Source: Anaerolineales bacterium
GTDB taxonomy: Bacteria; Chloroflexota; Anaerolineae; Anaerolineales; E44-bin32
Direction of reading: 5' to 3'
Length of the DNA stretch: 14,116 nt
Assembly (NCBI GenBank): GCA_023144145.1
Contig: JAGLGG010000161.1
Location: 1-14,116 of the forward strand
Shown: positions 6,028 through 14,116 of the stretch, piece after piece
Layout: each line of letters opens with the position of its first letter
How positions within the stretch are numbered: the stretch's first letter is position 1
Notes under the pieces: model-generated
The model's input: the letters and a program-made list of their open reading frames with translations, nothing else
Database searches by the model: none
Told to the model about the DNA's origin: nothing
Made by a program: the position numbers and the translations under genes

Positions 6028-9000
6028 ATGCTTTCAAATGCAGATGTTTTAGCGAAATTTGGAAATTGGCTCTCGCCCGGGGATATCTCTCGAATATTGA
6101 CGCGATTACTGCGGATTCCCGAAGCGTGGGATAAGCTCCACAATCCTGATTTCATCACACTACTCCTAAATGAGAAGATCGAACAAAATCTTCTTCTCAC
6201 AAACCTATTCCGATTGCAGAACCAGGTATCCGCACAGAGTGCCACACATTTCAGCTCCCTTGAGGAGCTGGATGTGAAGCTCATGGATCTCGTTGGACAT
6301 GTTGAGGGTCTTTCGTCCGCAGAGATTGAATTCCAGCATACGGCGATCCTCACGGAATATGTGCTTAAGTACTTGTCTTCAGATCATGAGACAGTGCTTG
6401 AAAGGATAACAAGGGATCCCCACAAATGGCGATCCGCAGTTGCGTGTGCGTGGTCCGAAATCGGAGATCTCAGCATTCTTCCCGCTGTCCTTCTCAACAG
6501 CGATAACGATGAAGTTGTCCTCCTGGCTGTTAATGCAATGCTGGCAAATGCAGGGGTGGAGGAAGCTGCTAAAACATTGCTAACTCTCTCTGGAGGCTCA
6601 CTGCCTCACAACCTTTTCCCTCTTGTTTCATCGAGGGACCCGATTTTTGCCCAGAAGGTGATCGAGATTGCCTCATCAGAGAATTTACTAATTTCCGGCT
6701 CTGCGCCTGGACAAAGCTTTGAGTCCATGTTGCTGAAAGCGTATGTTGCCCGTCAGAACCATGAATACGACACAGCAAGCGAGATCCTTCACAACGCGCA
6801 AGAAACCTCAGGGCGATTTAATGCATCCATCAGTGATCAATGCGCTGAAATTGCTCGGGTGATGAGACAAAACTCCTTCGAATTAGAATCACGCGAGAAT
6901 GCCAACCGATACGAGAGTACACCCCAACGGCGAGCTGCCCTGGCACATTTACTCTTGGAGATGGACCGCCCGGAAGAGGCGCAGGAAGTAATAAATTATG
7001 ACTCTGAATTCACTGAGGAAATAATTGTGAATGGGATAATCCTCATTGAGCAGGATTCGATGGATTTAGCAAAGGATACGTTCATCAAGGCAGCGGAGAG
7101 TCTCAAAATACAATATTTACAAGATTTCGGATGGACCGAGATTCTGATCGATAAATTGACCAGCCTTGATGAATATGACGCTGCAATTGAAGTTGCAATG
7201 GTCCGTGACCAAACACTGGGAGCGGAGGTCCAAAACAAGGTTAATTTTTCAAGATTTCTCCTTGAAGCTGGCGATCCGATATCCGCCGCCGACAATGCAC
7301 ATATAGCCATTGCACTCTCACCTCAATCGAGCGAAGGTCGAGAGGTTCTCGCCATGGCGCTATATGAATCTGGCCTTCCTGCAGAGGCTTTAGCCCATTG
7401 GAACGTTCTCTCACAAACAGATAACTCCGCCATACTGCGCGTGGCTCAATGTGCCCTAGAAGCAGGCTTCATTGATTTGGCGATACATACTGCTGACGGG
7501 CTTCTTTCGCACGAAACTTTGTCAAACGCTGCCCAAATCGTCATTGGACAAGCGCATCGGATAAAGGGTGATCTGAAGAGTGCGCAGGAATATTTTGAAC
7601 ATGTTGTGGAAGAATCACCCGAAAATATCAAGGCATGGATCGCCTTAGCTGAATGCCTGGAAGCATCTGGGGATCGTGAAGAAGCGGGTCAAGTATTAGT
7701 GAGAGCGATCCAAACGAATCCCTCTGAGGCTAACTTGCTGCATGCCCAAGCATTGTGGCTTGAAAACGAAGGACGGCTCAGTGAAGCGCTTGAGGCTGTC
7801 GAAAACGCACATGGGCTGGACCCTAAAAGCATCGATATCCAGGTCACATTTGGGGATCTATTGAGGCACCTTGGGCATCATGAGAAATCATTAGGTGTCC
7901 TTGAAAATGTGGTTTCACGAAAACCTTTTTACTGGAAGGGTCTTAAATCATTGGCACAGGCGCTTGCAGACATTGGGAACCACGATGCCGCGCTATCGAC
8001 AATTACGAAGCTGCCAAATTCGGCCCCAGCAGAAGCACATTTTATCGCGGGCCAAATCGTTGTGCGCGCGGCCCACCAATCTAAAAATATGACCCTGGCC
8101 AGCAAAGGTATTGAACACCTCCAACTCGCCCTCGATCGGGGATATGAGGATCAACGTCTGAACCATTGGTTTGGACTCGCCCGAGAAACTATGGGTGAGT
8201 TTGAAAAAGCATTTGATGCCTATCAAGCCAGTCTGAAATCACTCCCAAGTGCGGAATACGATCTTCTACTGGGCTCTAAGGTTGGTCTCGGAAGGTCTGC
8301 ACTGGCCGTCGGCCAATCGACGTTAGCTACCTCCCTATTAGAAGATGCACAGAAACGAGACCAAAAATCGACTGCAGTTCTGATAGCCCTGTCAGAAGCA
8401 TATTTGCAATCTGGCAAGAAGGCCAAAGCCTTTATCGCTGCAGAGCGCGCCCTTGACATCGATCCAGCGGACCTATCCGCAGTTGAGCAAATCACCAGGG
8501 TGGCAACTGAGACCAACAACTGGGCCTCGGCTATGCATGCTATGAAAAAATTAGTGGATATCAGACCTCTCGATCCATCCTCATGGGTCACCTATGCTGA
8601 GAGCGCTGCTCGAGCGAAAAATATTCCTGAAGCGCGCAAGGCTTTGGCTCAAGCATTACGACATGCACGCACAGAGCCGGCCACACTCGGTGGTGTCGCG
8701 CGAGTTATGGCCAAGTTAGAGCTCCCCTACTCCGCAATACGATGCATTCAGCGTGCGTTGAAAATTGAGCCTGATAATGTTGTTCACCTCCGTGAATTGG
8801 CTTTTGCTGCTGAGACAGTGGGAGATAAAGCAACTGCTCAACGAGCCTGGAGTCGATGTGTTGAGCTTGATCCGAATAATAGAACAACCTTGGAGAGAGC
8901 TGCACAGGCTCACTGGAATCTTGGGTTACGTGTAGGTGCATTGAGCTTATGGGAAAAGGCTCACTCTGTCGATTCGAAACATGTGGATGTTCTAATAAAA

Positions 9001-11175
9001 CTTTGTAGCGCTTATTATGCCCAAGGTGATAGGGATACTGGCCTGAAGTACCTCAACAAACTTGTTCAAATTGCCCCAGACGACATCGATTTGATCCTTG
9101 ATAGCGCACGCCTAGCAATCGACTTAGGGGAAGCAGACTTCGCAGCCAACCTTCTGGGAGAAACATTGCGCTCGGCACCAACCAGGAATGACGTTCTTCT
9201 CACTTTGGCAGAAAGTTTCTTGAAGACCAATGAACATCTGAAAGCCAGAGAGGTCCTGAAATCCATAATTCTCGAACCTACGCCACCATCTTGTTGGATC
9301 GCAATTTCTACACTCACCGCACTCCAAGAGGGAAATGATCGAGTGGCGATGAGTTTCTACAACGCTCGAGGCAGACAGGATGAGATCAGCCCTCGCGATT
9401 CAATCCTGATGGCTGAAGCTGCTCTCGGCCTTGGAAAGTGGGCTGAGGCACTCATGTGGGTTGATCAAAAATCCACAGAACCTGAAACTTGGCAGCTGAA
9501 CCTTGCCAAGGCAAAAGTTCGAATCAGGATCGAAGAATTAACTGAAATTTTCAACCTTGCAGATACGGTGAGACACAATCCATCAAATACCATTTTGATT
9601 GGGGAGAACAATCTAACTTCTGAAAACTTCATTGATTTGGCCAGGATGGACCTTGCCCCAAAGCATGCTTCCGATGCATTTTCGATAAGAAAGGCTTTGA
9701 TATCCAACTCATTGGATAATACGCTCTGGAATGATGCGCTTCTCAGTCTACAGTCCAATCCATCTGCGGAAATTCTCGAAGCGCTCTCTATTGCAAGCAT
9801 GCGGTGGGGGAAAAATCAAGAGACGATCGAAACCGTTGCATTGCGCGACGACCTTGGAATTGAAAGTGATTGGCTCGATATCATTGCAGGACTTTCACAA
9901 CATGCATTAGGTCAATATGCAGCCTCCCACAAGTCCTTCCAACGCGGTGAGAATAATCCTTCAATTCGTCCCATTTCAAAGTATTTATCCTCTAAGTCAC
10001 TTATCCAATTAGAGCATGAAACCGCAGCAATAGAACACTTGAGCACGGCTTTGGACATTTGGTCCGAGGAAGAAGTTTGGCAATACCAACTGGGTACTCT
10101 CTACCTGAACGCCGAAAATCTCGACGCCGCCCTGCCCCACCTACAGGAGGCCTCAGAGTTATCCCCTTCAAACTTTGAATATCGGATGACCCTTGCGAAA
10201 GGGTTGAAGGAATCAGGGCACCTCTCCCAAGCCTACGAATACTATCAAATTGCAGTTGAGGAGAGCCCTTCTGATGGGCAGCTGTGGCTTGAAGCAGCGA
10301 AATTGGCATTCGGGATGGGTGAACTATCCGAAGCCGAACAATACTACGAAAAGGCTTGCGAGCTTCTTCCATCAGAACCCACTGCATTCACAGGTGCAGC
10401 AAGGACAGCACTTGCATTGAGTAACACTAAATCTGCAATGAAAAATGTGAGAACTGCGATGCAATTAGCACCTGAAGAACCTGATGTTCTCGTAACTGTG
10501 GGCGAGATCCTTGCACAGCAAGGCAAAACAGAGAAGGCTCTAAAGAGTTTTGAACTCGCCATTCCAAAAATTAAGCATCCATTGCCGCTTCGAATTGCTC
10601 GGGCCAGGTTACTCATCAAAGCAAACCAAGCCACAAAGGCAATCGAAGAAATGCAAACACTAACCGATCTTTACCCTGAGAACGAAGAACTTTGGGCAGC
10701 ATACGGCGAAATTTGCGAGCAAACCGACAACTTGGCTGAAGGGATTGAGGCAGCCAATAAGGCAGCAAAGCTTGCTCCAAATAATCCAGCATATCATTTA
10801 CTGCTCGCCCGGCTTTCTCGAAAAAGTGGACAACTTGATCGGGCTCTAAGCGAGTTAACCAATCTAGAACAAAAAAATCCATCGAATTCGAAAGTCCTAA
10901 CCGAGCTTGGTTTGCTCTATGAAGACCGCAGGCAATATACGCAAGCACTGGATGCTTATCAACGCGCAATCGCCTGCAATGGAAACTCCTCAATTCCATA
11001 TCTACATGCAGGCGTTGTCCTTAAACACCTGAAATTCTATCCACAAGCTGGCGAGATGCTGCGGAAAGCCGTGGACTTGAATCCACAGGATCCAGAAAGT
11101 ATCCATCAACTCGCAGCTGTACGCGCCCTGGAGCTGGTGCATGGAGGTATTCGCGAAATGGCGGTGACTACATGA
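6028..11175 (+). CDS. Giant tetratricopeptide-repeat protein (about 1715 residues)
   Basis: Probable cytosolic protein-protein interaction scaffold. There is no signal peptide, membrane helix or recognisable enzyme domain. Residues 1 to about 230 are helical and not clearly TPR; a stretch near 150-190 (DLSILPAVLLNSDNDEVVLL) is HEAT-like. From about 240 to the end the 34-residue TPR pattern recurs, for example AWIALAECLEASGDREEAGQ near 535 and SKVLTELGLLYEDRRQYTQA near 1620. By length there is room for 30-40 units, though I did not verify each one. A segment around 1148-1295 is more degenerate. ATG 6028 is preferred because AGG at 6020-6022 aligns as a Shine-Dalgarno 5 nt upstream; GTG at 6022, two codons earlier, is the alternative. 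The stop overlaps the next start by four bases (ATGA), so the TPR protein and the protease are translationally coupled and probably bind each other. Confidence 0.88.
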   Translation: MLSNADVLAKFGNWLSPGDISRILTRLLRIPEAWDKLHNPDFITLLLNEKIEQNLLLTNLFRLQNQVSAQSATHFSSLEELDVKLMDLVGHVEGLSSAEIEFQHTAILTEYVLKYLSSDHETVLERITRDPHKWRSAVACAWSEIGDLSILPAVLLNSDNDEVVLLAVNAMLANAGVEEAAKTLLTLSGGSLPHNLFPLVSSRDPIFAQKVIEIASSENLLISGSAPGQSFESMLLKAYVARQNHEYDTASEILHNAQETSGRFNASISDQCAEIARVMRQNSFELESRENANRYESTPQRRAALAHLLLEMDRPEEAQEVINYDSEFTEEIIVNGIILIEQDSMDLAKDTFIKAAESLKIQYLQDFGWTEILIDKLTSLDEYDAAIEVAMVRDQTLGAEVQNKVNFSRFLLEAGDPISAADNAHIAIALSPQSSEGREVLAMALYESGLPAEALAHWNVLSQTDNSAILRVAQCALEAGFIDLAIHTADGLLSHETLSNAAQIVIGQAHRIKGDLKSAQEYFEHVVEESPENIKAWIALAECLEASGDREEAGQVLVRAIQTNPSEANLLHAQALWLENEGRLSEALEAVENAHGLDPKSIDIQVTFGDLLRHLGHHEKSLGVLENVVSRKPFYWKGLKSLAQALADIGNHDAALSTITKLPNSAPAEAHFIAGQIVVRAAHQSKNMTLASKGIEHLQLALDRGYEDQRLNHWFGLARETMGEFEKAFDAYQASLKSLPSAEYDLLLGSKVGLGRSALAVGQSTLATSLLEDAQKRDQKSTAVLIALSEAYLQSGKKAKAFIAAERALDIDPADLSAVEQITRVATETNNWASAMHAMKKLVDIRPLDPSSWVTYAESAARAKNIPEARKALAQALRHARTEPATLGGVARVMAKLELPYSAIRCIQRALKIEPDNVVHLRELAFAAETVGDKATAQRAWSRCVELDPNNRTTLERAAQAHWNLGLRVGALSLWEKAHSVDSKHVDVLIKLCSAYYAQGDRDTGLKYLNKLVQIAPDDIDLILDSARLAIDLGEADFAANLLGETLRSAPTRNDVLLTLAESFLKTNEHLKAREVLKSIILEPTPPSCWIAISTLTALQEGNDRVAMSFYNARGRQDEISPRDSILMAEAALGLGKWAEALMWVDQKSTEPETWQLNLAKAKVRIRIEELTEIFNLADTVRHNPSNTILIGENNLTSENFIDLARMDLAPKHASDAFSIRKALISNSLDNTLWNDALLSLQSNPSAEILEALSIASMRWGKNQETIETVALRDDLGIESDWLDIIAGLSQHALGQYAASHKSFQRGENNPSIRPISKYLSSKSLIQLEHETAAIEHLSTALDIWSEEEVWQYQLGTLYLNAENLDAALPHLQEASELSPSNFEYRMTLAKGLKESGHLSQAYEYYQIAVEESPSDGQLWLEAAKLAFGMGELSEAEQYYEKACELLPSEPTAFTGAARTALALSNTKSAMKNVRTAMQLAPEEPDVLVTVGEILAQQGKTEKALKSFELAIPKIKHPLPLRIARARLLIKANQATKAIEEMQTLTDLYPENEELWAAYGEICEQTDNLAEGIEAANKAAKLAPNNPAYHLLLARLSRKSGQLDRALSELTNLEQKNPSNSKVLTELGLLYEDRRQYTQALDAYQRAIACNGNSSIPYLHAGVVLKHLKFYPQAGEMLRKAVDLNPQDPESIHQLAAVRALELVHGGIREMAVTT

Positions 11176-13904
11176 TGGAGCGCGCAGAATTCCTGAATTT
11201 GATCCATGCTTCATACGTTACAGGACGATATGATTTTTCCCGCAGCGTCGCGGTCGACTGGTTGGCTCAGTGGCCTCAGGATATTGAAGTTAAGCTTCTG
11301 CTCGCGGAAGCTGAAATTAAAGATGATCTATTTGATCGAGCAATCGAAAGATTGAACCTGCTTATCCTATTTGATCCCGAGCTTACGGAAGCATACGAGT
11401 TGCTCGCCTCTGCTTATAACAAGGTTGGTAATTTAAACCGCGCGCATGTCCATGATGCCTGTCGCGCACTTCTCCAGCGCGAGAAATTAGGTAAAGGTCG
11501 TGTACCCTCGTGGGTGCGATCCCTGGACCGAACCAAACAGGCGCTGGATCGAGGAAACAAAAAGAAAGCGATTAAACAAGTACAAGCAGCTCTAGAAGCC
11601 GACCCTGATTTTGCATTGCCCACCCTGCTGGCTGCGAAGGCATATTTAGCGGCAGGAAAGGAAAGTGAAGCATATTCCCTGTCTTCCAGTGGACACGATC
11701 GCTGGCCTGAATGCATATTCTTCCGAATTGTGATCGCCGAGGGTTTGATCAAGAATGGGGATGTACGCCAGGGTGTTGAAGGACTTCATAAAATCGCGAT
11801 TGATGATCCCACTGGCCGACTGGCTGGGAAGTATTTAGGAAAAGAACACCCCTATCAGGATCTGTGGCCCCTTCGCCTATCAGCTCAACTTAGTCGTCCA
11901 ATTCCCGCCGATGTGCGCGCCATATTTGGCGGCAACAGGATTGAAGCACAAACAACAGCGCCTGATTTTATCGAGCACTCTGTGATCAAGCCTCTGTTCG
12001 AGAAATCACCGGCTAGGATTATCACAGACGAGGATGAAGCAACCATAGGCGCAGTAAATGAGCTGCCTGCACCACCAGTAGCTTCAGAAGCCATTACCAA
12101 GAACATTATCTCCGAAAGACCGGATCGTATTAACCAGCCGGTCCGTCCTAGTGAATACCATATTCACATGCCTGTTTCGAGCGTTTCAGATGAGGGACCC
12201 GAGGAAAATTTAGAGCTGGATCCAGATGCACGAATCCTTAGAAGTATTGAACACGAGTTCGAACAAATTGCTGCCCACTTGCGAATCCGCCAACCCAAAA
12301 CCCGAAAGGATGTCCGCAATCCAGTTTATGTGATTCTCAGTTGTATACAACCTCTTGTCGCCAGATTTGGTGAGGCTAAAGTCAACCGTTTAGATGAAGC
12401 AATAAAATCATTAGCCGAGTCGATCAAGTGCAAACCGGGTTGGAACGCCATCCAGATTTACATCGATGACGCCTCCTCGATGAGCTATTTCAACCTTGCC
12501 CCTGCGGATCCACAAAATGCATGGCAAATCAAGCTCAGGCTTACTGACCTTGATCAGAAGTTGAAAGAACAGGGTGAAATGATTGGTGCGCTGTTCATCA
12601 TCGGGGGAAATGGAATTGTTCCTTTCCACATGCTGCCTAATCCTACAGACGACGAGGATGATGTCATCCCATCCGATAATCCATATGCAACAACGGATGC
12701 CAACTATTTCGCGCCTGAATGGCCAGTCGGACGTATTCCTTCTGATGACGACCTCGACGTTCTCGTACGGTACATCCGCTCAGCTGCGGAGGAACATCGA
12801 ATGGGCAGTAAGGTTACTCAACCCTTGAGTCGCTTCTACACATGGCTTGTTCGTATCATTTCCCGATTATTCCGCAGAAAACCAAATGCATTGGGCTATA
12901 CGGCCAATATTTGGCGCAAAGCATCTATAGCAGTATTTCGAGCCATTGGCAATCCCGGATCTATGGTTACATCTCCACCTGCTGAAGTTGGATCGTTGCC
13001 TCCGCAGATTGTCCGGCCAGTTCCCCTCTCATACTACAACTTGCATGGTTTGGAGGATGCGCCGGAGTGGTTCGGTCAACGAGATCCCTTTGAGGATACT
13101 GAAACGCTCTCGCCGGATTTTCCTGTGGCACTTCGTCCAGAGGATGTCGTGAATGGCGGCAGAGCTCCCAGCGTTGTATTCACGGAAGCGTGTTATGGAG
13201 CTAACGTTATCGGCAAGACCAGCGATTCAGCCATTTGCTTGAAATTCCTTAATTCGGGAAGCAAAGCGTTGGTTGGGTCAACGAAGATTTCCTATGGCTC
13301 TGTGACACCTCCACTTATTGCAGCAGATCTGCTCGGTCGCAAATTCTGGGAGGCTTATGTCGAGGGGTATCCGGTTGGTGAGGCTCTTAGAAGGGCCAAG
13401 CTGCAGCTAGCGACTGATATGCATCAACGTCAGGGATTCCTTGACGGCGAAGATCAAAAAACGCTGATCTCCTTCGTTCTTTATGGTGACCCGCTTTGGA
13501 CCCCTCGTGAGGTTCGGAGGCAAAACTATGCGAAAACAATCGTCAGGAAATCTGTTCGTCCCGCAAAAATGAAAACCGCTTGTGCCCTGGGAGGCCCTGG
13601 GCTTGATCCTGACGAAATTGAGCCAATAATGATGAGCAAGGTTCGATCGATAGTTACGGACTATCTTCCTGGCATGGCTGACGCCATTTGCCGGATTAAT
13701 CCACAGGATCCTCGCTGCAATGGAATTGATCACATCTGTCCAACCAACCAACTTAAACTACAAAAAGAAGCGAGTGGGTTTGAACCGACAATTGTCGTTT
13801 CATTCTCCAAGCATATTTCCGTTGGGCGAAACAGGCACCCTCACTACGCCCGCCTGACAATGGATAAACAAGGCAAGGTTTTAAAGCTGGCGGTATCGCG
13901 CTAA
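11172..13904 (+). CDS. TPR protein with C-terminal clan CD (C25/CHAT-like, caspase-like) cysteine peptidase domain
   Basis: Predicted intracellular cysteine protease of 910 residues without a signal peptide, unlike the secreted gingipains. Residues 1 to about 220 are TPR-like (AYELLASAYNKVGNLNRAHV, TLLAAKAYLAAGKESEAYSL). Residues 225-375 form a charged linker. The peptidase-like region starts near 383 (NPVYVILSC) and includes FIIGGNGIVPFHMLP (from 475) and WPVGRIPSDDDLDVL, which resemble the C25 N-terminal subdomain. The probable dyad is H625 in YYNLHGLED and C674 in VVFTEACYGANV, each followed by glycine context as in clan CD. After these come KALVGSTKISYGS and YPVGEALRRAKLQLA, typical of C25 and CHAT peptidases. 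An insert with a basic amphipathic helix lies at 553-570. The C-terminal ~150 residues contain C840, C849 and C856 and are not recognised. Family assignment between C25 and CHAT is uncertain; activity is inferred from the motifs. ATG 11172 overlaps the stop of the TPR gene. Confidence 0.85.
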   Translation: MMERAEFLNLIHASYVTGRYDFSRSVAVDWLAQWPQDIEVKLLLAEAEIKDDLFDRAIERLNLLILFDPELTEAYELLASAYNKVGNLNRAHVHDACRALLQREKLGKGRVPSWVRSLDRTKQALDRGNKKKAIKQVQAALEADPDFALPTLLAAKAYLAAGKESEAYSLSSSGHDRWPECIFFRIVIAEGLIKNGDVRQGVEGLHKIAIDDPTGRLAGKYLGKEHPYQDLWPLRLSAQLSRPIPADVRAIFGGNRIEAQTTAPDFIEHSVIKPLFEKSPARIITDEDEATIGAVNELPAPPVASEAITKNIISERPDRINQPVRPSEYHIHMPVSSVSDEGPEENLELDPDARILRSIEHEFEQIAAHLRIRQPKTRKDVRNPVYVILSCIQPLVARFGEAKVNRLDEAIKSLAESIKCKPGWNAIQIYIDDASSMSYFNLAPADPQNAWQIKLRLTDLDQKLKEQGEMIGALFIIGGNGIVPFHMLPNPTDDEDDVIPSDNPYATTDANYFAPEWPVGRIPSDDDLDVLVRYIRSAAEEHRMGSKVTQPLSRFYTWLVRIISRLFRRKPNALGYTANIWRKASIAVFRAIGNPGSMVTSPPAEVGSLPPQIVRPVPLSYYNLHGLEDAPEWFGQRDPFEDTETLSPDFPVALRPEDVVNGGRAPSVVFTEACYGANVIGKTSDSAICLKFLNSGSKALVGSTKISYGSVTPPLIAADLLGRKFWEAYVEGYPVGEALRRAKLQLATDMHQRQGFLDGEDQKTLISFVLYGDPLWTPREVRRQNYAKTIVRKSVRPAKMKTACALGGPGLDPDEIEPIMMSKVRSIVTDYLPGMADAICRINPQDPRCNGIDHICPTNQLKLQKEASGFEPTIVVSFSKHISVGRNRHPHYARLTMDKQGKVLKLAVSR

Positions 13905-13930
13905 ACCAAGTTCATTCTGTCCAAATTAAG

Positions 13931-13969
13931 CCTCACTCGATGCGTTTCAATTTGAGTGAGGTTTTTTTT
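13931..13969 (+). terminator. Rho-independent terminator of the protease unit
   Basis: CCTCACTC (13931-13938) pairs perfectly with GAGTGAGG (13954-13961) around a 15-nt loop and is followed at once by eight T residues (13962-13969). Three further pairs (AAG with the first three T) can extend the stem base. It lies 26 bp after the protease stop codon, the correct place to end the operon. It is the only strong terminator seen in the window. Confidence 0.9.
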
Positions 13970-13987
13970 GGCAAAGGATTTGCCTTT
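13970..13987 (+). other. Second short hairpin behind the terminator
   Basis: GGCAAA (13970-13975) and TTTGCC (13979-13984) form a 6-bp stem with a 3-nt loop directly after the T-run, followed by TTT. An alternative pairing is AAAGG (13973-13977) with CCTTT (13983-13987). It may be a weak back-up terminator or chance. The rest of the sequence to 14116 shows no credible gene, only short open frames without ribosome sites. Confidence 0.3.
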
Positions 13988-14031
13988 ACTTGATAGTAAT
14001 CGCGACATCATGCCAATCCAGCAGCCATCGG

Positions 14032-14045
14032 AACCCCCGGGGGTT
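14032..14045. repeat. 14-bp perfect palindrome
   Basis: AACCCCCGGGGGTT is a perfect, unspaced dyad in an otherwise empty downstream region. It could be an operator half or the base of a hairpin for a gene beyond the window, or chance. No copy was noticed elsewhere in the window. Confidence 0.4.
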
Positions 14046-14116
14046 GACTTAGATCCCACGCCCGACTTAACCAGAAGCCCGGACTCCCACACTCCGACTG
14101 CGGGATAGGATAAATC

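Noticed and set aside
7953..7968. Sigma-54-like TGGCACA...TTGC inside the giant TPR gene
   Set aside because: Spacing is GG-N11-GC and the site is in the middle of a gene with no start downstream.
13901..14092. Minus-strand 63-residue open frame
   Set aside because: It runs through both terminator hairpins and has low-complexity content and no ribosome site.
1..14116. CRISPR arrays, tRNA/rRNA genes, insertion sequences, transposase or integrase genes
   Set aside because: No spaced direct repeats, RNA gene motifs, terminal inverted repeats or mobile-element proteins were seen.

Overview
The window looks like bacterial chromosome of roughly 48-50% GC (an estimate by eye). It comes from a lineage that uses folate-dependent TrmFO for tRNA m5U54 and has a single-operon sigma-54 system. 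TrmFO rules out the enterobacterial type. The general style (long cytosolic TPR proteins, a clan CD peptidase without a signal peptide, a sigma-54 with an inserted zinc ribbon) suggests an environmental lineage such as Chloroflexota/Anaerolineae. That assignment is inference and has not been tested by a search.

Layout. Positions 1-918 (minus strand) hold the 5' 306 codons of trmFO, cut by the window edge. A 115-bp divergent region (919-1033) contains an extended -10 element for trmFO that would give a nearly or fully leaderless mRNA. In the other direction it contains a textbook sigma-54 -24/-12 promoter. From there, three tightly packed plus-strand genes follow: rpoN (sigma-54, 1034-2452), a soluble PAS-GAF-PAS histidine kinase (2456-4417, TTG start) and an NtrC-family receiver-AAA+ activator that ends before the usual Fis-type DNA-binding domain (4435-5610). 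A second sigma-54 promoter (5619-5634) opens a second unit. It encodes a 111-residue two-TM membrane protein (5670-6005), a giant ~1715-residue TPR protein (6028-11175) and, overlapping it by 4 bp (ATGA), a 910-residue TPR protein with a C25/CHAT-like (clan CD, caspase-like) cysteine peptidase domain (11172-13904). A strong Rho-independent terminator (13931-13969) closes the locus. I see no gene in the last ~145 bp.

How it may work together (inference). The sigma factor, its activating two-component pair and sigma-54 promoters in front of both units look like a self-contained, self-amplifying switch. A cytosolic signal read by the PAS/GAF kinase would phosphorylate the receiver. The AAA+ GAFTGA domain would then open sigma-54 promoters without an enhancer-binding domain, a logic known from Chlamydia CtcC and Helicobacter FlgR. 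This would raise both sigma-54 itself and a membrane protein / TPR scaffold / caspase-like protease module. The combination resembles protease-based stress, cell-death or defence modules in outline but does not match a named system I recognise. It is the main candidate for an undescribed system here.
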